From Channallabes apus (taxonomy: Eukaryota; Chordata; Actinopteri; Siluriformes; Clariidae): 64,000 nucleotides of DNA. Shown here one piece after another: positions 21,680 through 33,475 of this stretch. Numbering within the stretch: the first letter of the stretch is position 1; every line of letters begins with the position of its first letter. The translations under genes were made by a program, and so were the position numbers. The DNA lies in NCBI GenBank assembly GCA_030522415.1, contig CM060112.1:9253501-9317500 (forward strand), in the 5' to 3' direction. The notes beneath the pieces were generated by a model. That model was not told where the DNA came from. It was given only the letters and a program-made list of their open reading frames with translations, and searched no databases.

Positions 21680-23287
21680 CAGTGGTGTGAAAAACTATTT
21701 GCCCCCTTCCTGATTTCTTATTCTTTTGCATGTTTGTCACACTTAAATGTTTCTGCTCATGAAAAAACCGTTAACTATTAGTCAAAGATAACATAATTGA
21801 ACACAAAATGCAGTTTTTAAATGAAGGTTTACATTATTAAGGGAGAAAAAAAATGGCCCAGTGTGAAAAAGTGATTGCCCCCCTTGTTAAAAAATAACTT
21901 AACTGTGGTTTATCACACGTGAGTTCAATTTCTGTAGTCACCCCCAGGCCTGATTACTGCCACACCTGTTTCAATCAAGAAATCACTTAAATAGGAGCTA
22001 CCTGACACAGAGAAGTAGACCAAAAGCACCTCAAAAGCTAGACATCATGCCAAGATCCAAAGAAATTCAGGAACAAATGAGAACAAAAGTAATTGAGATC
22101 TATCAGTCTGGTAAAGGTTATTAAGCCATTTCTAAAGCTTTGGGACTCCTGTGAACCACAGTGAGAGCCATTATCCACAAATGGCAAAAACATGGAACAG
22201 TGGTGAACCTTCCCAGGAGTGGCCGGCCAACCAAAATTACCCCAAGAGTGCAGAGACAACTCATCCGAGAGGCCACAAAAGACCCCAGGACAACATCTAA
22301 AGAACTGCAGGCCTCACTTGCCTCAATTAAGGTCAGTGTTCATGACTCCACCATAAGAAAGAGACTGGGCAAAAACGGCCTGCTTGGCAGATTTCCAAGG
22401 CGCAAACCACTTTTAAGCAAAAAGAACATTAAGGCTCATCTCAATTTTGCTAAAAAACATCTCAATGATTGCCAAGACTTTTGGGAAAATACCTTGTGGA
22501 CCGACGAGACAAAAGTTGAACTTTTTGGAAGGTGCGTGTCCCGTTACATCTGGCGTAAAAGTAACACAGCATTTCAGAAAATGAACATCATACCAACAGT
22601 AAAATATGGTGGTGGTAGTGTGAGGGTCTGGGGTTGTTTTGCTGCTTCAGGACCTGGAAGGCTTGCTGTGATAGATGGAACCATGAATTCTACTGTCTAC
22701 CAAAAAATCCTGAAGGAGAATGTCCGGCCATCTGTTCGTCAACTCAAGCTGAAGCGATCTTGGGTGCTGCAGCAGGACAATGACCCAAAACACACCAGCA
22801 AATCCACCTCTGAATGGCTGAAGAAAAACAAAATGAAGACTTTGGAGTGGCCTAGTCAAAGTCCTGACCTGAATCCTATTGAGATGTTGTGGCATGACCT
22901 TAAAAAGGCGGTTCATGCTAGAAAACCCTCAAATAAAGCTGAATTACAACAATTCTGCAAAGATGAGTGGGCCAAAATTCCTCCAGAGCGCTGTAAAAGA
23001 CTCGTTGCAAGTTATCGCAAACGCTTGATTGCAGTTATTGCTGCTAAGGGTGGCCCAACCAGTTATTAGGTTCAGGGGGCAATTACTTTTTCACACAGGG
23101 CCATGTAGGTTTGGATTTTTTTTCTCCCTAAATAATAAAACCCCTCAGTTAAAAACTGCATTTTGTGTTTACTTGTGTTATCTTTGAATAATAGTTAAAT
23201 GGGTTTGATGATCAGAAACATTTTGTGTGACAAACATGCAAAAGAATAAGAAATCAGGAGGGGGGCAAATAGTTTTTCACACCACTG
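21680..23287 (+). mobile_element. Tc1/mariner element copy 2 (Tc1-2)
   Basis: It begins CAGTGGTGTGAAAAACTATT and ends CACACCACTG. The right flank is TA (23288-23289); the left flank reads TC where the uninterrupted LINE-C (33474) has TA, so the left TA has mutated. Same family as Tc1-1, opposite strand, with about 200-bp IR/DR ends and one transposase gene. Confidence 0.93.
22047..23069 (+). pseudogene. Tc1/mariner transposase, copy 2, two nonsense changes
   Basis: From the ATG at 22047 (MPRSKEIQEQMRTKV) to the stop at 23067-23069 the frame is 340 codons, the usual length for Tc1 transposase. Only two stops break it: TAA at 22122-22124 (AAA in copy 1) and TGA at 22152-22154 (CGA in copy 1, a CpG-type change). 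From the internal ATG at 22161 it is open for 302 codons and keeps the whole catalytic domain: WTDETKV, LQQDNDPKHTSK and WPSQSPDLNPIE, with 34 residues between the second D and E (DD34E). The two stops lie in the N-terminal DNA-binding region. It ends AAKGGPTSY. Confidence 0.92.
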
Positions 23288-23657
23288 TAGATTTGTCATA
23301 GGTAAAGGAGCAGATCTGGGGGACTCATGGACGTAGAGTATTATGGTGAACTGGTATGTTTAGATGCTGTCTTCCTCACTCTCATTTGATCACTCAGGTT
23401 TGTTGACGGTGAGGTGATTGTTTGCTTTACTCAGGGAAAGCCCTCAGGGAGCCCTCATGTTTGTGTTTCCTTCTGGCTCTCCCTTTTAGTTATGCTGTCA
23501 TAGTTAGTCCTGCCGGAGTCCCTGCTTGCACTCTACAGTAAATATACATTCACATTATACATTATGTGACTGTGACCATACCTATCTGCCATCTCTCCTC
23601 TTTTTCTCTTTCTCCCCCTCTTTCTCTTTCCTCTCTCCCCCTGTCTCCCCTTTCACT

Positions 23658-23695
<38 letters not shown>

Positions 23696-24093
23696 AGCTA
23701 CACATGTCATTCCTGAGCTGCCAGTGATCCAGACTCCCTCTGCCCTCCGGACCTGTCTGATCCATCCTGGTGCCCCGTTTCTGGTTGGAGGTCTCATCGG
23801 ATGGATGCCCCGTGTGTCTCTTTGGGATGCGTCTGGTATCTGGGGATGATTCTATCTACTTAGAAGACGGTTCTGGCCTCGACTGGTGTTAGCAGCTGTT
23901 TCTCTAAGGACTTGACAATTCGATAGTTCAGGACTGGAACTTTTTACAAGTCTATCTGAGTCTCCAATAACTACCTGGACTCCATTTTAACATCAATTAA
24001 CATCAACTATTATAGCTGAACTGCCTGCCACCTAACACACTGTATAAATGCAGATCATTTCCTGCTATCTGTTTCACCCAAATGAAGATGGGT
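23288..24093 (+). mobile_element. LINE-C copy 2, part b: 3' UTR
   Basis: Continues the LINE-C 3' UTR after Tc1-2, with a long (CT)n tract at 23657-23691 inside the conserved CT-rich zone. It breaks off at 24093 in GATGAAGATGGGTTC where other copies continue; a SINE follows directly, so the last 240 or so bases are missing. Confidence 0.8.
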
Positions 24094-24095
24094 TC

Positions 24096-24421
24096 CTCCA
24101 GGGTCCGGGATCGATTCCCCGGTCAGGTTCGATTCCCTTCTCTGTGTGCATGGAGTTTGCATGTTCTCCCCGTGCTTGGTGGGTTTCCTCCCACAGTCCA
24201 AAGATATGCAGGTTAGGCTAATTGGCGTTCCTAAAATTGCCCGTAGTGTGTGATTGGGTGTGTGAGTGTGTATGTGTGTGCGCCCTGCGATGGATTGGAA
24301 CCCTGTCCAGGGTGTACCCCGCCTAGTGCCCGAAGTCTCCTGGGATAGGCTCCAGGTCCCCCGCGACCCTAAACACAGGATTAAGCGGTATAGAAAATGA
24401 ATGAATGAATGAATGAATGAA
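24096..24421 (+). mobile_element. SINE of the GAATGA-tail family, 5'-truncated
   Basis: Starts inside the tRNA-like head at the B-box region (CCTCCAGGGTCCGGGATCG), carries the family body (GGGTTTCCTCCCACAGTCC, CCCTGTCCAGGGTGTACCCC, GGATTAAGCGGTATAG) and ends in (GAAT)n at 24397-24421. It abuts the broken end of LINE-C copy 2. Confidence 0.8.
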
Positions 24422-24810
24422 TTGAATATATGACACAATGAATTATAGCATTTATTTTTATGTGAGAAAGGCTATGAAGAACTAATCAAATAAAATAATT
24501 TGTAAAAGTACTATTAAATTAATAAACAGTGAATTACCAAAAATCCATTGCCATTATTTCATTCATTTTATCAGCTCAAAATAGCAAATTAAAATAGCTT
24601 ATAATCAGAGGTATCAAGTAACGAAGTACAAATACTTTGTTACCTTACTTAAGTAGAAATTTTGGGTATCTATACTTTACCGGAGTAATTATTTTTCAGC
24701 CGACGTTTCACTTCTACTCCTTACATTTTTAAGCAATTATCTGTACTTTCTACTCCTTACAATTTAAAAATAGCCTGACACCACTGCTTATAACCGCTCA
24801 CCTATTATAT
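24422..24810. other. AT-rich spacer
   Basis: No gene or repeat that I recognise. The phrase around 24600-24790 (AAGTACAAATACTTTGTTACC ... CTACTCCTTACA) looks like a dispersed low-copy repeat seen in fish DNA, but I cannot name it. Confidence 0.3.
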
Positions 24811-25562
24811 AATTCAATTCAATTAAATTTTATCTATATAGCGCTTTTAACAACGGTCATTGTCTCAAAGCAGCTTCACAAAAATGAAAGAAAATTTACA
24901 AAAAATGAAAAAAAAAAAAAAAATTTGGAAAATAAAATAATTGGAAGTGTGTATGTGTGAGAAAAATGTGTCTAGATAATAATGAGACGAATGAATGAAA
25001 TGTCTCTGATGAGCAAGCCAAGGGTGACGGCGACGGTGGCAAGGAAAAACTCCCTGAGATGGCATTAGGAAGAAGCCTTGAGAGGAACCAGACTCAACAG
25101 GGAACCCATCCTCATTTGGGCGATAACAGATAGAAATGATATAACATCTTGTGTGTTGTGCAGGTGAAAATTCAATATGACAGAAATTATTTAAATTGAC
25201 ATGAAGACCAGTTCAGCATAGGGACGAATCAGTAGGTGCAGAGGGCAGATGAGGTCTGGATCACTGGAAGCACAGGAGCAGCATGTGTAGCTCCAACCGT
25301 CATAAAGCTGAATCCAGCTGGAGCTAGTCCTTCTCTGGATGTCTCAGGAACCTCGCAGGGTCGGCCTTTGTCTACTGAACCTGGCACAATCTCCCGATGC
25401 CTCGGGATGGGTAGAGAAACACAGAACAGATGGGGAGAATTAGCGTAGTTGCCATTCGGGATAGGTTTATGAGGTTATGGGATGAATTATGTGTATGCCA
25501 GATTATGAGGTTATGGGATGAGTTACGTGAATGCCAGATTAAAAAGATGCGTCTTGAGTCTA
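24811..25562 (-). mobile_element. LINE-D 3' end, reverse orientation
   Basis: Matches, reversed, the 3' UTR of the LINE-D at 51440-52128: tail AATTCAATTCAATTAAATTT, GAGACAATGACC-type terminus and the long conserved 3' UTR. The coding frame ends near 25545-25562 ([14 protein letters not shown]). A block of about 40 bp (GAGGTTATGGGATGA...GCCAGATTA) is tandemly doubled at 25470-25545. Confidence 0.8.
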
Positions 25563-27226
25563 CATATAGTCCATGACCTTGATTTACTATTTTGAAAATA
25601 CATTAGCTTGTGGTAACAATGACTGTAACAAACAATAAACACAGATAGTAACATTTTAAATTATTGGGTGTGCTGCATTAAGTGCTAAATCTGAATATTG
25701 CAGCTGGAATCCATACAATTTAACCACATTTTCACCATTAAATATTCTCACTCACTGTGCGACTTTTTAATCTATTATTTCTATCAACATTTTTAATGAT
25801 TATGTGCAAGTGATTGTGTTTAAAGATAGTATTCCAGATGTATTTGTCTGTTAGACAAAAAAAAAAAGATCATACTTTGTCTCATAATGCCAAATATGTC
25901 TCATAATGCCTCACCCTTTGGGTTTCTCATGTACTGTGAACATATAAAATATAACAAATATAAAATATATACTGTATCTGGATAAAGCGGTATAGTAGAT
26001 GAATGAACGAATGAATGAATGAATGAATACTATGTATATGTATCTGAATATACCGAATTTACAATCTCGTCAATAATTTTATAGACTTGTATCCTCTTGA
26101 GAATGGCATGTTTGCTGAACATAAACTCAAGCACACGGGAAACAGGTACTGATGTGACCCTGTAGGTTGTTCATATATTTACACATACAGTACAGATGTA
26201 TAGTGCAAGTAGAAGTGCAGGTTTTGCTTACGTAGGACTTTGTTACAGAGATCCTTCATGTCTGTGAGTTTTTAGTGACAGGATGGAGAACAGAAGTCCT
26301 TTAGAAAGCTTGAAAATGCGAACATTTAGAATGCAAAAAATGCCAACAGCTGTAAATGTAAATGTGAACGTCTTCAACCGTTATGCAGTCAGCATGCAGC
26401 CCTTTTATTCAAATCCAAACAAACCAGCCAGAGAGAATGAGAGCAATAATTGCCCACCAGCCATGTGTTCTCTTTCCCATTTGCAGGTGGCATTGTTTTT
26501 GTTTGGAGAGCTGTTCAGTCTGTCATTTGAGGTACCATTTTCTGTTCTAGTGTTTGTTATAGAAAATATTTCCATGGCATTTACAGGAGACAGAACAAAT
26601 ATAATTTATAATGTAAATTGCAAACCTTTTTCTGCTTTCTGATGGTTTTTGGACATAAATGACTTGTTATTTAAACAAGTTTATATTATATCTGCTTTTA
26701 CACAGACTTTTGCATTCTAGGGAAGTTCTAATAAATAAGCCTTTAAAAAGCCTTCGATGATTTGTTTTTTCATGAAATGTATCCAAAATGTTAATAAAAA
26801 TGTGTAGTCCTTTTTAAAAAATCTTTGGATGAGCAGGTTTTGGCACACCTTGATTCTTGATTTTGCTCAGACTGGTCAGCTTTTCTTCTGGGCTACTGTA
26901 CAGTATATGCAGGATATCAATGCTATCAATGCATTGTCTGATCTCCTTAAAGCAATCCTTCAATAATTGTCAGGAACGACAGCAGGATTCAATTTAGAGC
27001 CAGGCAGCATCAAACTATCAAAATAAAATATTATAAGATATATAAGATAAGAACTGGAATTACATAAAATCCAAAAAAAAAAAAAAAAGCTAAAGCTTAA
27101 TTTAAAGAAGTAAACAAAAGGCAGCTTATTTAAAAAAAAAAAAAAAAAAAAAAAAACAGAGCTCTTATCCTTTTGTATAGTACTATGTTAAAAAATAAAA
27201 ATAAATAAATTATATATATATATATA
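25563..27226. other. Non-coding region with a SINE tail and A-tracts
   Basis: A short SINE tail (GGATAAAGCGGTATAGTAGA then GAATGAATGAATGAATGAAT) lies at 25977-26028. A-runs are at 25857-25868, 27072-27088 and 27130-27157, and (AT)n is at 27211-27226. A 119-codon open frame at 26283-26642 has no recognisable domain and I do not call it a gene. Confidence 0.4.
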
Positions 27227-27514
27227 GTCACGTTCTCACTGACGCTGGCTGTTGTTACTGCCGTGGGCTCATGAAAGGCAGGCACAAACGCAGAGGGTGT
27301 AAGGGTAAAGAACAATGTTTTTATTTATAATAAACAAATCAAAACTCAAACAAACTAAACAAAACTCTGACTCTGTTAGCTCAACACACACATACACACA
27401 CACAGACACTGTAACGGAACCCACGGGGAAGAACTGTAGGAACCAAACGAGGGGAATGGGAACCCTCTCCTCCAGATCACGGGTAAGTCATGGTTTTGCT
27501 CGAACACTAGAGAA

Positions 27515-27850
27515 TGGAAACAGGGGTGCTGTGTAGTGACACAGGGAGCATAAACTTGTGCAACAAATACCCTTCGGCAAGGAGCTGAGACTGGAGACAG
27601 GGGTGCGGTGTAGTGACACTAAGAACATCTTAGTGTATGAAGTGAACTTACAATATGAAGACACTTGGCAAGGAACGGAGACTGGAGACAGGGGTGCTGT
27701 GTAGAGACACAGGGACTAACTTATAATATTAAGACACTTAGGCAGGGAACGGAGACTGGAGACAGGGGCGCTGTGTAGTGACACAGGGAATGTAAACTTA
27801 TGACACAAAGACACAGGCATGGAGTTGAGACTGGAGACAAGGGCTACACA
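27515..27850. repeat. Degenerate 73-91-bp tandem repeat
   Basis: The phrase GAGACTGGAGACAGGGGTGC with GTGTAGTGACACAGGG recurs at about 27521, 27598, 27689, 27763 and 27835. Units vary in length and have diverged. Confidence 0.75.
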
Positions 27851-28290
27851 TAAGACACAGGACTCGAGAACTCAATAGGACGGGCAACACAGGACAAGAG
27901 TAGAGACGGGGAGAGACGAGAGACTGGACTAAAGACAAGAGACTAGACATAGGCTAAGGACATGGCAGTTAGCTAGGCAGGGCTACTAGCTGAACAGGGC
28001 TAGTGAACTAACCCTGGCAGTCAGCTACACCTACACCTAGCTAAGCATGCCCGTAGCCTGACATGAACACAGCTACACTTACCTAATCTTTGAACAACAA
28101 ACACTAAGGATGTGGGACACGGAAGCACTAGGTCTAGGGACTGAGGCTCCAAGGCTAGTCAAGAGGGGACCCAGAGATTAGATTAGGGGACACTCAAAGG
28201 CTAGGCCATGGCATACTAAAAGGCTAGGCTAGGGGACCATCGAAGGCTAGGCCGTGGTATACTAAAAGGCGAGGCCGTGGTATACTAAAA

Positions 28291-28810
28291 GGCTAGGCTA
28301 GGGGACACGCAAAGGCTAGGCTAGGGGACACGCAAAGGCTAGGCTAGGGGACACGCAAAGGCTAGGCTAGGGGACACGCAAAGGCTAGGCTAGGGGACAC
28401 GCAAAGGCTAGGCTAGGGGACACGCAAAGGCTAGGCTAGGGGACACGCAAAGGCTAGGCTAGGGGACACGCAAAGGCTAGGCTAGGGGACACGCAAAGGC
28501 TAGGCTAGGGGACACGCAAAGGCTAGGCTAGGGGACACGCAAAGGCTAGGCTAGGGGACACGCAAAGGCTAGGCTAGGGGACACGCAAAGGCTAGGCTAG
28601 GGGACACGCAAAGGCTAGGCTAGGGGACACGCAAAGGCTAGGCTAGGGGACACGCAAAGGCTAGGCTAGGGGACACGCAAAGGCTAGGGGACACGCAAAG
28701 GCTAGGGGACACGCAAAGGCTAGGGGACACGCAAAGGCTAGGCTAGGGGACACGCAAAGGCTAGGCTAGGGGACACGCAAAGGCTAGGCTAGGGGACACG
28801 CAAAGGCTAG
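28291..28810. repeat. 23-bp minisatellite, about 23 units
   Basis: The unit GGCTAGGCTAGGGGACACGC+AAA is repeated about 17 times without visible change, then three 18-bp units lacking one CTAGG, then three more 23-bp units. Diverged relatives extend to 28160 and 29010. Confidence 0.95.
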
Positions 28811-29474
28811 GCTTAGAGACCTTCACGGGCCAGGCTTAGAGACCTTCACGGGCTAGGCTAGGGGACACTCAGAGGCTAGGCTTAGAGACCTTCACGGGCC
28901 AGGCTAGGGGACCATCAAAGGCTAGGCTAGGGGACCCTCAAGGGCTAGCAGACCCTCCAATGCTAGGCTAGGGGGCTCTCAAAGGCTAGGCTAGGAGACA
29001 CTCAGAGGGGAGGAGACACCAGGGTTAGAAGACACATGGAGGTGAGGAAACACTGAGACTATCTACTTACCTGTTCTAATGACCATGGAACACAACAAGA
29101 CAACACACCACATCAACTCCACACACATTAAACATTTAAACTTAAACTACAAACACACAGGGAAAAACCAAGAGACATATTGAAAATAAACACAAAAGAC
29201 AAACTTACAGAGCCAGGTATAAATGAATAAATAACCAAGTCAAAACAGAACTAAATAAAACAAAACTAGAGCCCACCTGACAATGTCAATGCTCGACCCA
29301 GTTCCCCAGAACTAACAGCTTTTTATACCCAATCTTTGCTTAACGAGCCACCTCGGTACAGGTGAAACTTTGACATCACCTGACCGAGGTGCCTTCTGGG
29401 AAACTGGGTCTTCTAACCAAAACTACAAACAAAACAAACTCAACCACAGTGCCCTCTAGTGGCAGTCCCTTACA

Positions 29475-29531
29475 TATATATATATATATATAAAAGGATG
29501 CTGCGCAAAAGCGCTATGGGAAGGTTGTTGT

Positions 29532-29572
<41 letters not shown>

Positions 29573-29649
29573 CTACTACTACTACTACTACTACTACTAA
29601 TAAGAAGAACGCGCAAATTTCCTCGTCTAAGAACAACAAACAACTAAAA
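29475..29649. repeat. (TA)n and trinucleotide microsatellites before LINE-C copy 3
   Basis: (TA)n at 29475-29491, then (AAT)n/(ATT)n/(ACT)n at 29532-29601. Between them GATGCTGCGCAAAAGCGCTA (29497-29516) resembles phrases at 57337 and 57613. Confidence 0.7.
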
Positions 29650-29672
29650 CTCCGACACAGAGGTACGTTATC

Positions 29673-30530
29673 ATGTGTACCGTTCAGCTCGTTCAGTGTG
29701 TGGAGTGCAGGATGTTTAGACATTCTTCCACCGTCATTAGCGATAACTTTATTTGTGATAGGTGTGTGTTAGTGAGCACTCTGATGGAGAAGATATTAGC
29801 GTTAGAGGAGCGCATCCAGACTTTAGAGAGTGTTAGAGAGTGTGAGAGCAGCGTTATTCCCGTAGCGGACAGTCTGGGTGCCGCAGGCGGAGATAACCAG
29901 CCCCCGACTCCGGCATTAGAGCCATCACAGCGGGGCGAGTGGGTGACGACTCGGCGGCATACTCGTTCAGCCAAAGCTAACACTAAGGCTAGCCCACCGG
30001 AGCACTCCTCCTCTGTGCTTCACGTGTCCAACAGGTTTGCTCTCCTCAGTGATGCACCCACTGAGAAACCTGAAAGAGCTCTGGTTATAGGAGACTCTAT
30101 ACTGAGGCACGTGACATTAGCTAGACCTTTAGGGGTGCCAGCGGCAGTGGTTAGGTGTTTCCCGGGAGCCAGAGCACCGGACATAGCAGGTAATCTTAGG
30201 GCTCTAGGACAGCACAGCTTCTCTAAGATAGTAGTACATGCTGGAGCTAACGATATACGCCTTCGTGCGTCAGAGGTTAGTAAGAATAACTTTACAGAGG
30301 TGTTTAAATTAGCGAAGGCGATGTCCGATGAAGTAGTATGCTCTGGTCCCATCCCAATGAGATGTGGCGACATAGCTTATAGCAGGTTATGGTTGCTGAA
30401 CCGCTGAAGTGGTGCTCCGAAAATAATGTGGGCTTCATAGACAATTGGAAGACCTTTGAGGGCAAAGCTGGACTGTTAGGACGGGACGGGATCTCATTTC
30501 CTGTAGTATAGCTCATAGTCTCAGTAGAGG
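29673..30530 (+). pseudogene. LINE-C ORF1 protein: zinc-binding, coiled coil, SGNH esterase-like
   Basis: The first 244 codons are open from the ATG at 29673 to a TGA at 30405-30407. Residues 9-32 hold CVECRMF...FICDRC, two CxxC pairs likely to bind zinc. Residues 35-60 (LMEKILALEERIQTLESV) are predicted coiled coil by heptad pattern. From residue 135 an SGNH/GDSL hydrolase fold is suggested: LVIGDSILRHV (block with the nucleophilic serine), a glycine block FPGARAPDI, and VVHAGANDIR (GxND block). The expected final DxxH block appears downstream in a shifted frame as GRDGIS at 30483, so the frame and the catalytic histidine are disturbed. CR1-type ORF1 proteins are known to carry such esterase domains; their role in transposition is unclear. 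Confidence 0.8.
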
Positions 30531-30777
30531 TCTAGTTAATCGGTGACAATCCAGAGCCCAGGCCAGGGAGCAGACAGACAGGCTAAACCAACCGTCTGCT
30601 AGCTGCATAGAGTCGTCACTCAGGGTTCACCATATTGAGACTGTGTCTGTTCCCCGATCTAAGCAAAAATGTAGAAAGACTCAGAAAGTCTGTTTCAATA
30701 ATTTAATTAACATAAAGACCACACAAACACACAAACTCGGATCATACTGAATGCGCAGCCGGCACCTCTGATCTGAA

Positions 30778-31480
30778 GCTAGGACTGTTAAATATTAGAT
30801 CTCTCGCATCAAAAGCGGTTATTGTTAATGAAATTATCACAGATCAGGCATTTGATATACTCTGTTTAACTGAAACATGGGTTAAACAGGACGAGTATGT
30901 AGCTCTAAATGAAGCTAGTCCTCCTGGATACAGTTACATACACCAGCCTCAGTTAACTGGTAGAGGAGGAGGCGTCGCAGTTATTTACAATGATAATCTG
31001 TCTTTCGTACAAAAACACGGACACAAATCTAATTCATTTGAAATTCTTTATAGTAACATAAGTGTATTTAAGTATATTAAGTCAGCGCAGTCGATTCCAC
31101 TAATTATAATTTACAGACTTCCTGGGCCGTATTCTGAATTTCGTAGTGAATTTGCAGATTTCATCTCAAACCTAGTCATTTCTGTAGACAAAGTGTTAAT
31201 TGATGGAGATTTTAATATTAATTTTGAGAATCCAGAAGACCCTCTGAGAACAGCATTTATGTCCATACTGGACTCAGTAGGCGTAAATCAGTGTGTAGTA
31301 GGACCCACTCATAAAGCAGGTCACACTTTAGATTTAATAATATTCTTCGGATTAAGTATAAGAAATTTATTCACAATTCCACTGTCTGAAATGATCTCAG
31401 ATCACTATCATTATCTTTATCTATTTGAAGTCTCAATTCAAGTGTGTCACAGTGATAATGTACGCACAGCACCGTGCTAA
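30778..31480 (+). pseudogene. LINE-C copy 3 endonuclease, broken
   Basis: Motifs in order: LLNIRSLASKAVIVNEIITD, AFDILCLTETWVKQDEYVAL, QLTGRGGGVAVIYNDNLSFV, SIPLIIIYRLPGPYSEF, VLIDGDFNINFENPEDPLRT (GDFN), GPTHKAGHTLDLIIF and SEMISDHYHYLYLFEVSIQV (SDH). A TAA at 31479-31481 and other changes end the open stretch. The frame is mostly kept, so this is the least damaged part of ORF2 in this copy. Confidence 0.8.
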
Positions 31481-31599
31481 CGTATTAAACATACATTCAC
31501 ATCAACTACAAAACAGAGTTTTATCAGTAATCTCCCAGAGTTACCAACTTCGATTAGATCACCGCCTGACCTCACAGAACTAGATCAGTCGACATTTCA

Positions 31600-33475
31600 T
31601 TGTACCTTAGATAATGTAGCTCCAGCTAAAAGAAAAATTATTAGAGATAAGAAACTCGCTCCCTGGTATAACGATCACACACGCACTTTAAAACAGACCG
31701 CTCGGAAATTAGAGCGTAAATGGCGTCAAACTAAATTGTTAGTATTTCAAATAGCATGGAAAGAGAGCATCCTGAACTATAGGAAAGCTCTTAGTGTAGC
31801 TAGATCAACTTATCTCTCCACTCTTATAGAAGAAAATAAAAATAATCCTAGATTTTAATTTAATACCGTAGCCAAATTAACCAGAAATAAGACCACTACA
31901 GAAATCTCCACAACAACATCATGCAATAGTGAGGACTTCATGAACTTTTTTAATAATAAAATTGTAAATATCAGGCATAAAGTTGAGGCTTTGAAACCGA
32001 ACTGTGTAATCGATACAGATGTTAATCTAGCCATGTCAGATTCGAACCTAGAATACTTTACTCCCCTTGAAGAGAATGAACTAATTTCACTCATCTCTTC
32101 TGCAAATTCATCAACCTGTATATTAGATACTATACCGACACATTTTCTTAACCACATGGTACCAGTAATAACAGAACCGCTGTAGAGAATAATTAATTCC
32201 TCACTCAGCATTGGTTATGTTCCAAAATCTTTTAAATTAGCAGTTATCAAACCAATAATTAAGAAACCTGACCTCGACCCCTGTCAGCTGTCCAATTACA
32301 GGCCAATATCAAACCTCCGCTTTATCTCTAAGATTCCGGAAAAGATAGTAGCGGAGCAGCCATGCTCATATCTACATAGAAATGGCATACATGAACTGTA
32401 TCAGTCAGGATTTAGGCCTCAGTAACAGCACTGGTTAAAGTAGTAAATGACCTCCTATTGGCCTCTGATCAGGGTTGTGTGACTATGCTTGCATTACTCG
32501 ACCTCAGTGCAGATTTTGACACCATTGATCATGCTATTCTTCTTCACAGATTAGAAAATGTAGTAGGAATTAAGGGTACAGCCCTCTCCTGACTCAGATC
32601 CTATTTGACCCATCGTTATCAGTATGGTGATTATTAAATGGTGATTATTCTGCATGTTCTCTAGTCGAGTTTGGCATTCCGCAGGGTTCAGTTTTAGGCC
32701 CGCTGCTTTTTTCCCTTTACATGCTTCCTCTGGGCAACATAATCCGTAAGCATAGTATTAGTTTTCATTGTTATGCTGACGACACACAGTTATATGTCTC
32801 AGCAAAACCTGATGAGAAAAAACAGCTTACTAAAGTTGAGCAATGTGTTCAGGACACACCGTAACTTTAGATGGCCTTTCTGTTCCATCAAGTGCAACAG
32901 TAAAAGACCTCGGCATGATTATAGATTCCAGCCTTTCATTTGAAGCTCATGTAGATAATATCACCAGGATAGCATTCTTTCACCTCAGAAATATTGCCAA
33001 GATAAGAAATATATTGTCGCTAAACGATACAGAAAAACTAGTTCATGCTTTTATCACTTCTAGGTTGGACTATTGTAATGCCTTACTGTCTGGTTGTTCA
33101 GCTAGGTGCATAAACAATCTTCAGCTTGCCCAGAATGCAGCAGCGAGAGTCCTCACTAGAACCAGAAGATATGAGCACATCACCCCTATCCTATCCACTA
33201 CATTGGCTCCCTGTGAAATTTCGCATTGATTTCAAAATACTACTCTTGACATATAAAGCATTAAATGGTCTGCAGTATCTGAGCGAACTACTAGTGTGTT
33301 ACGATCCGCCACGCCTACTTCGATCAAAGGATGCAGGCTGCTTGTCAGTACCGCGTATTATGAAAACTACAGCTGGGGGCAGAGCTTTTTCTTACAAAGC
33401 CCCAAAATTATGGAATTGTCAGTGTTTAAGTCTCGGCTAAAAACCTATTTATTTAGCCAAGCATTTTTATAAATA
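31600..33475 (+). pseudogene. LINE-C copy 3 reverse transcriptase, heavily broken
   Basis: Readable in several frames: APWYNDHTRTLKQTARKLER, NSEDFMNFFNNKIVNIRHK, EENELISLISSANSSTCILD, KLAVIKPIIKKPDLDPCQLS, YRPISNL, then DTIDHAILL-like, [32 protein letters not shown] (YADD motif C), [40 protein letters not shown] and the C-terminal YKAPKLWN. A stop at 31857, another at 32182 and many indels after 32420 disable it. A stretch near 32850 lacks about 70 codons compared with LINE-C copy 1. Confidence 0.8.

Larger units (their letters stand above)
27227..29474 (-). mobile_element. LTR-like element enlarged by internal tandem repeats
   Basis: Read on the minus strand it begins TGTAAGGGACTGCCACTAGA, contains GCACCTCGGTCAGGTGA and a TATAAAAAG box (about 29319), and ends near an AAATAAA signal (about 27325) and CTCATGAAAGG (reversed). 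The same landmarks, in the same order, occur in the 333-bp solo LTR at 58710-59042. Here about 1.9 kb of tandem repeats lie between them. TATAT flanks both ends but is low-complexity. No gag or pol is present. Confidence 0.6.

Noticed and set aside
22038..22916. Minus-strand frames inside Tc1-2
   Set aside because: Antisense shadows of the transposase; the same shadows occur on the plus strand of Tc1-1.
26283..26642. 119-codon open frame starting MENRSPLES
   Set aside because: No domain, no homology that I recognise, AT-driven composition and no promoter or splice context.
28160..29010. Regular short repeats that could suggest a CRISPR array
   Set aside because: The units are contiguous with no unique spacers and the context is vertebrate; it is a minisatellite.
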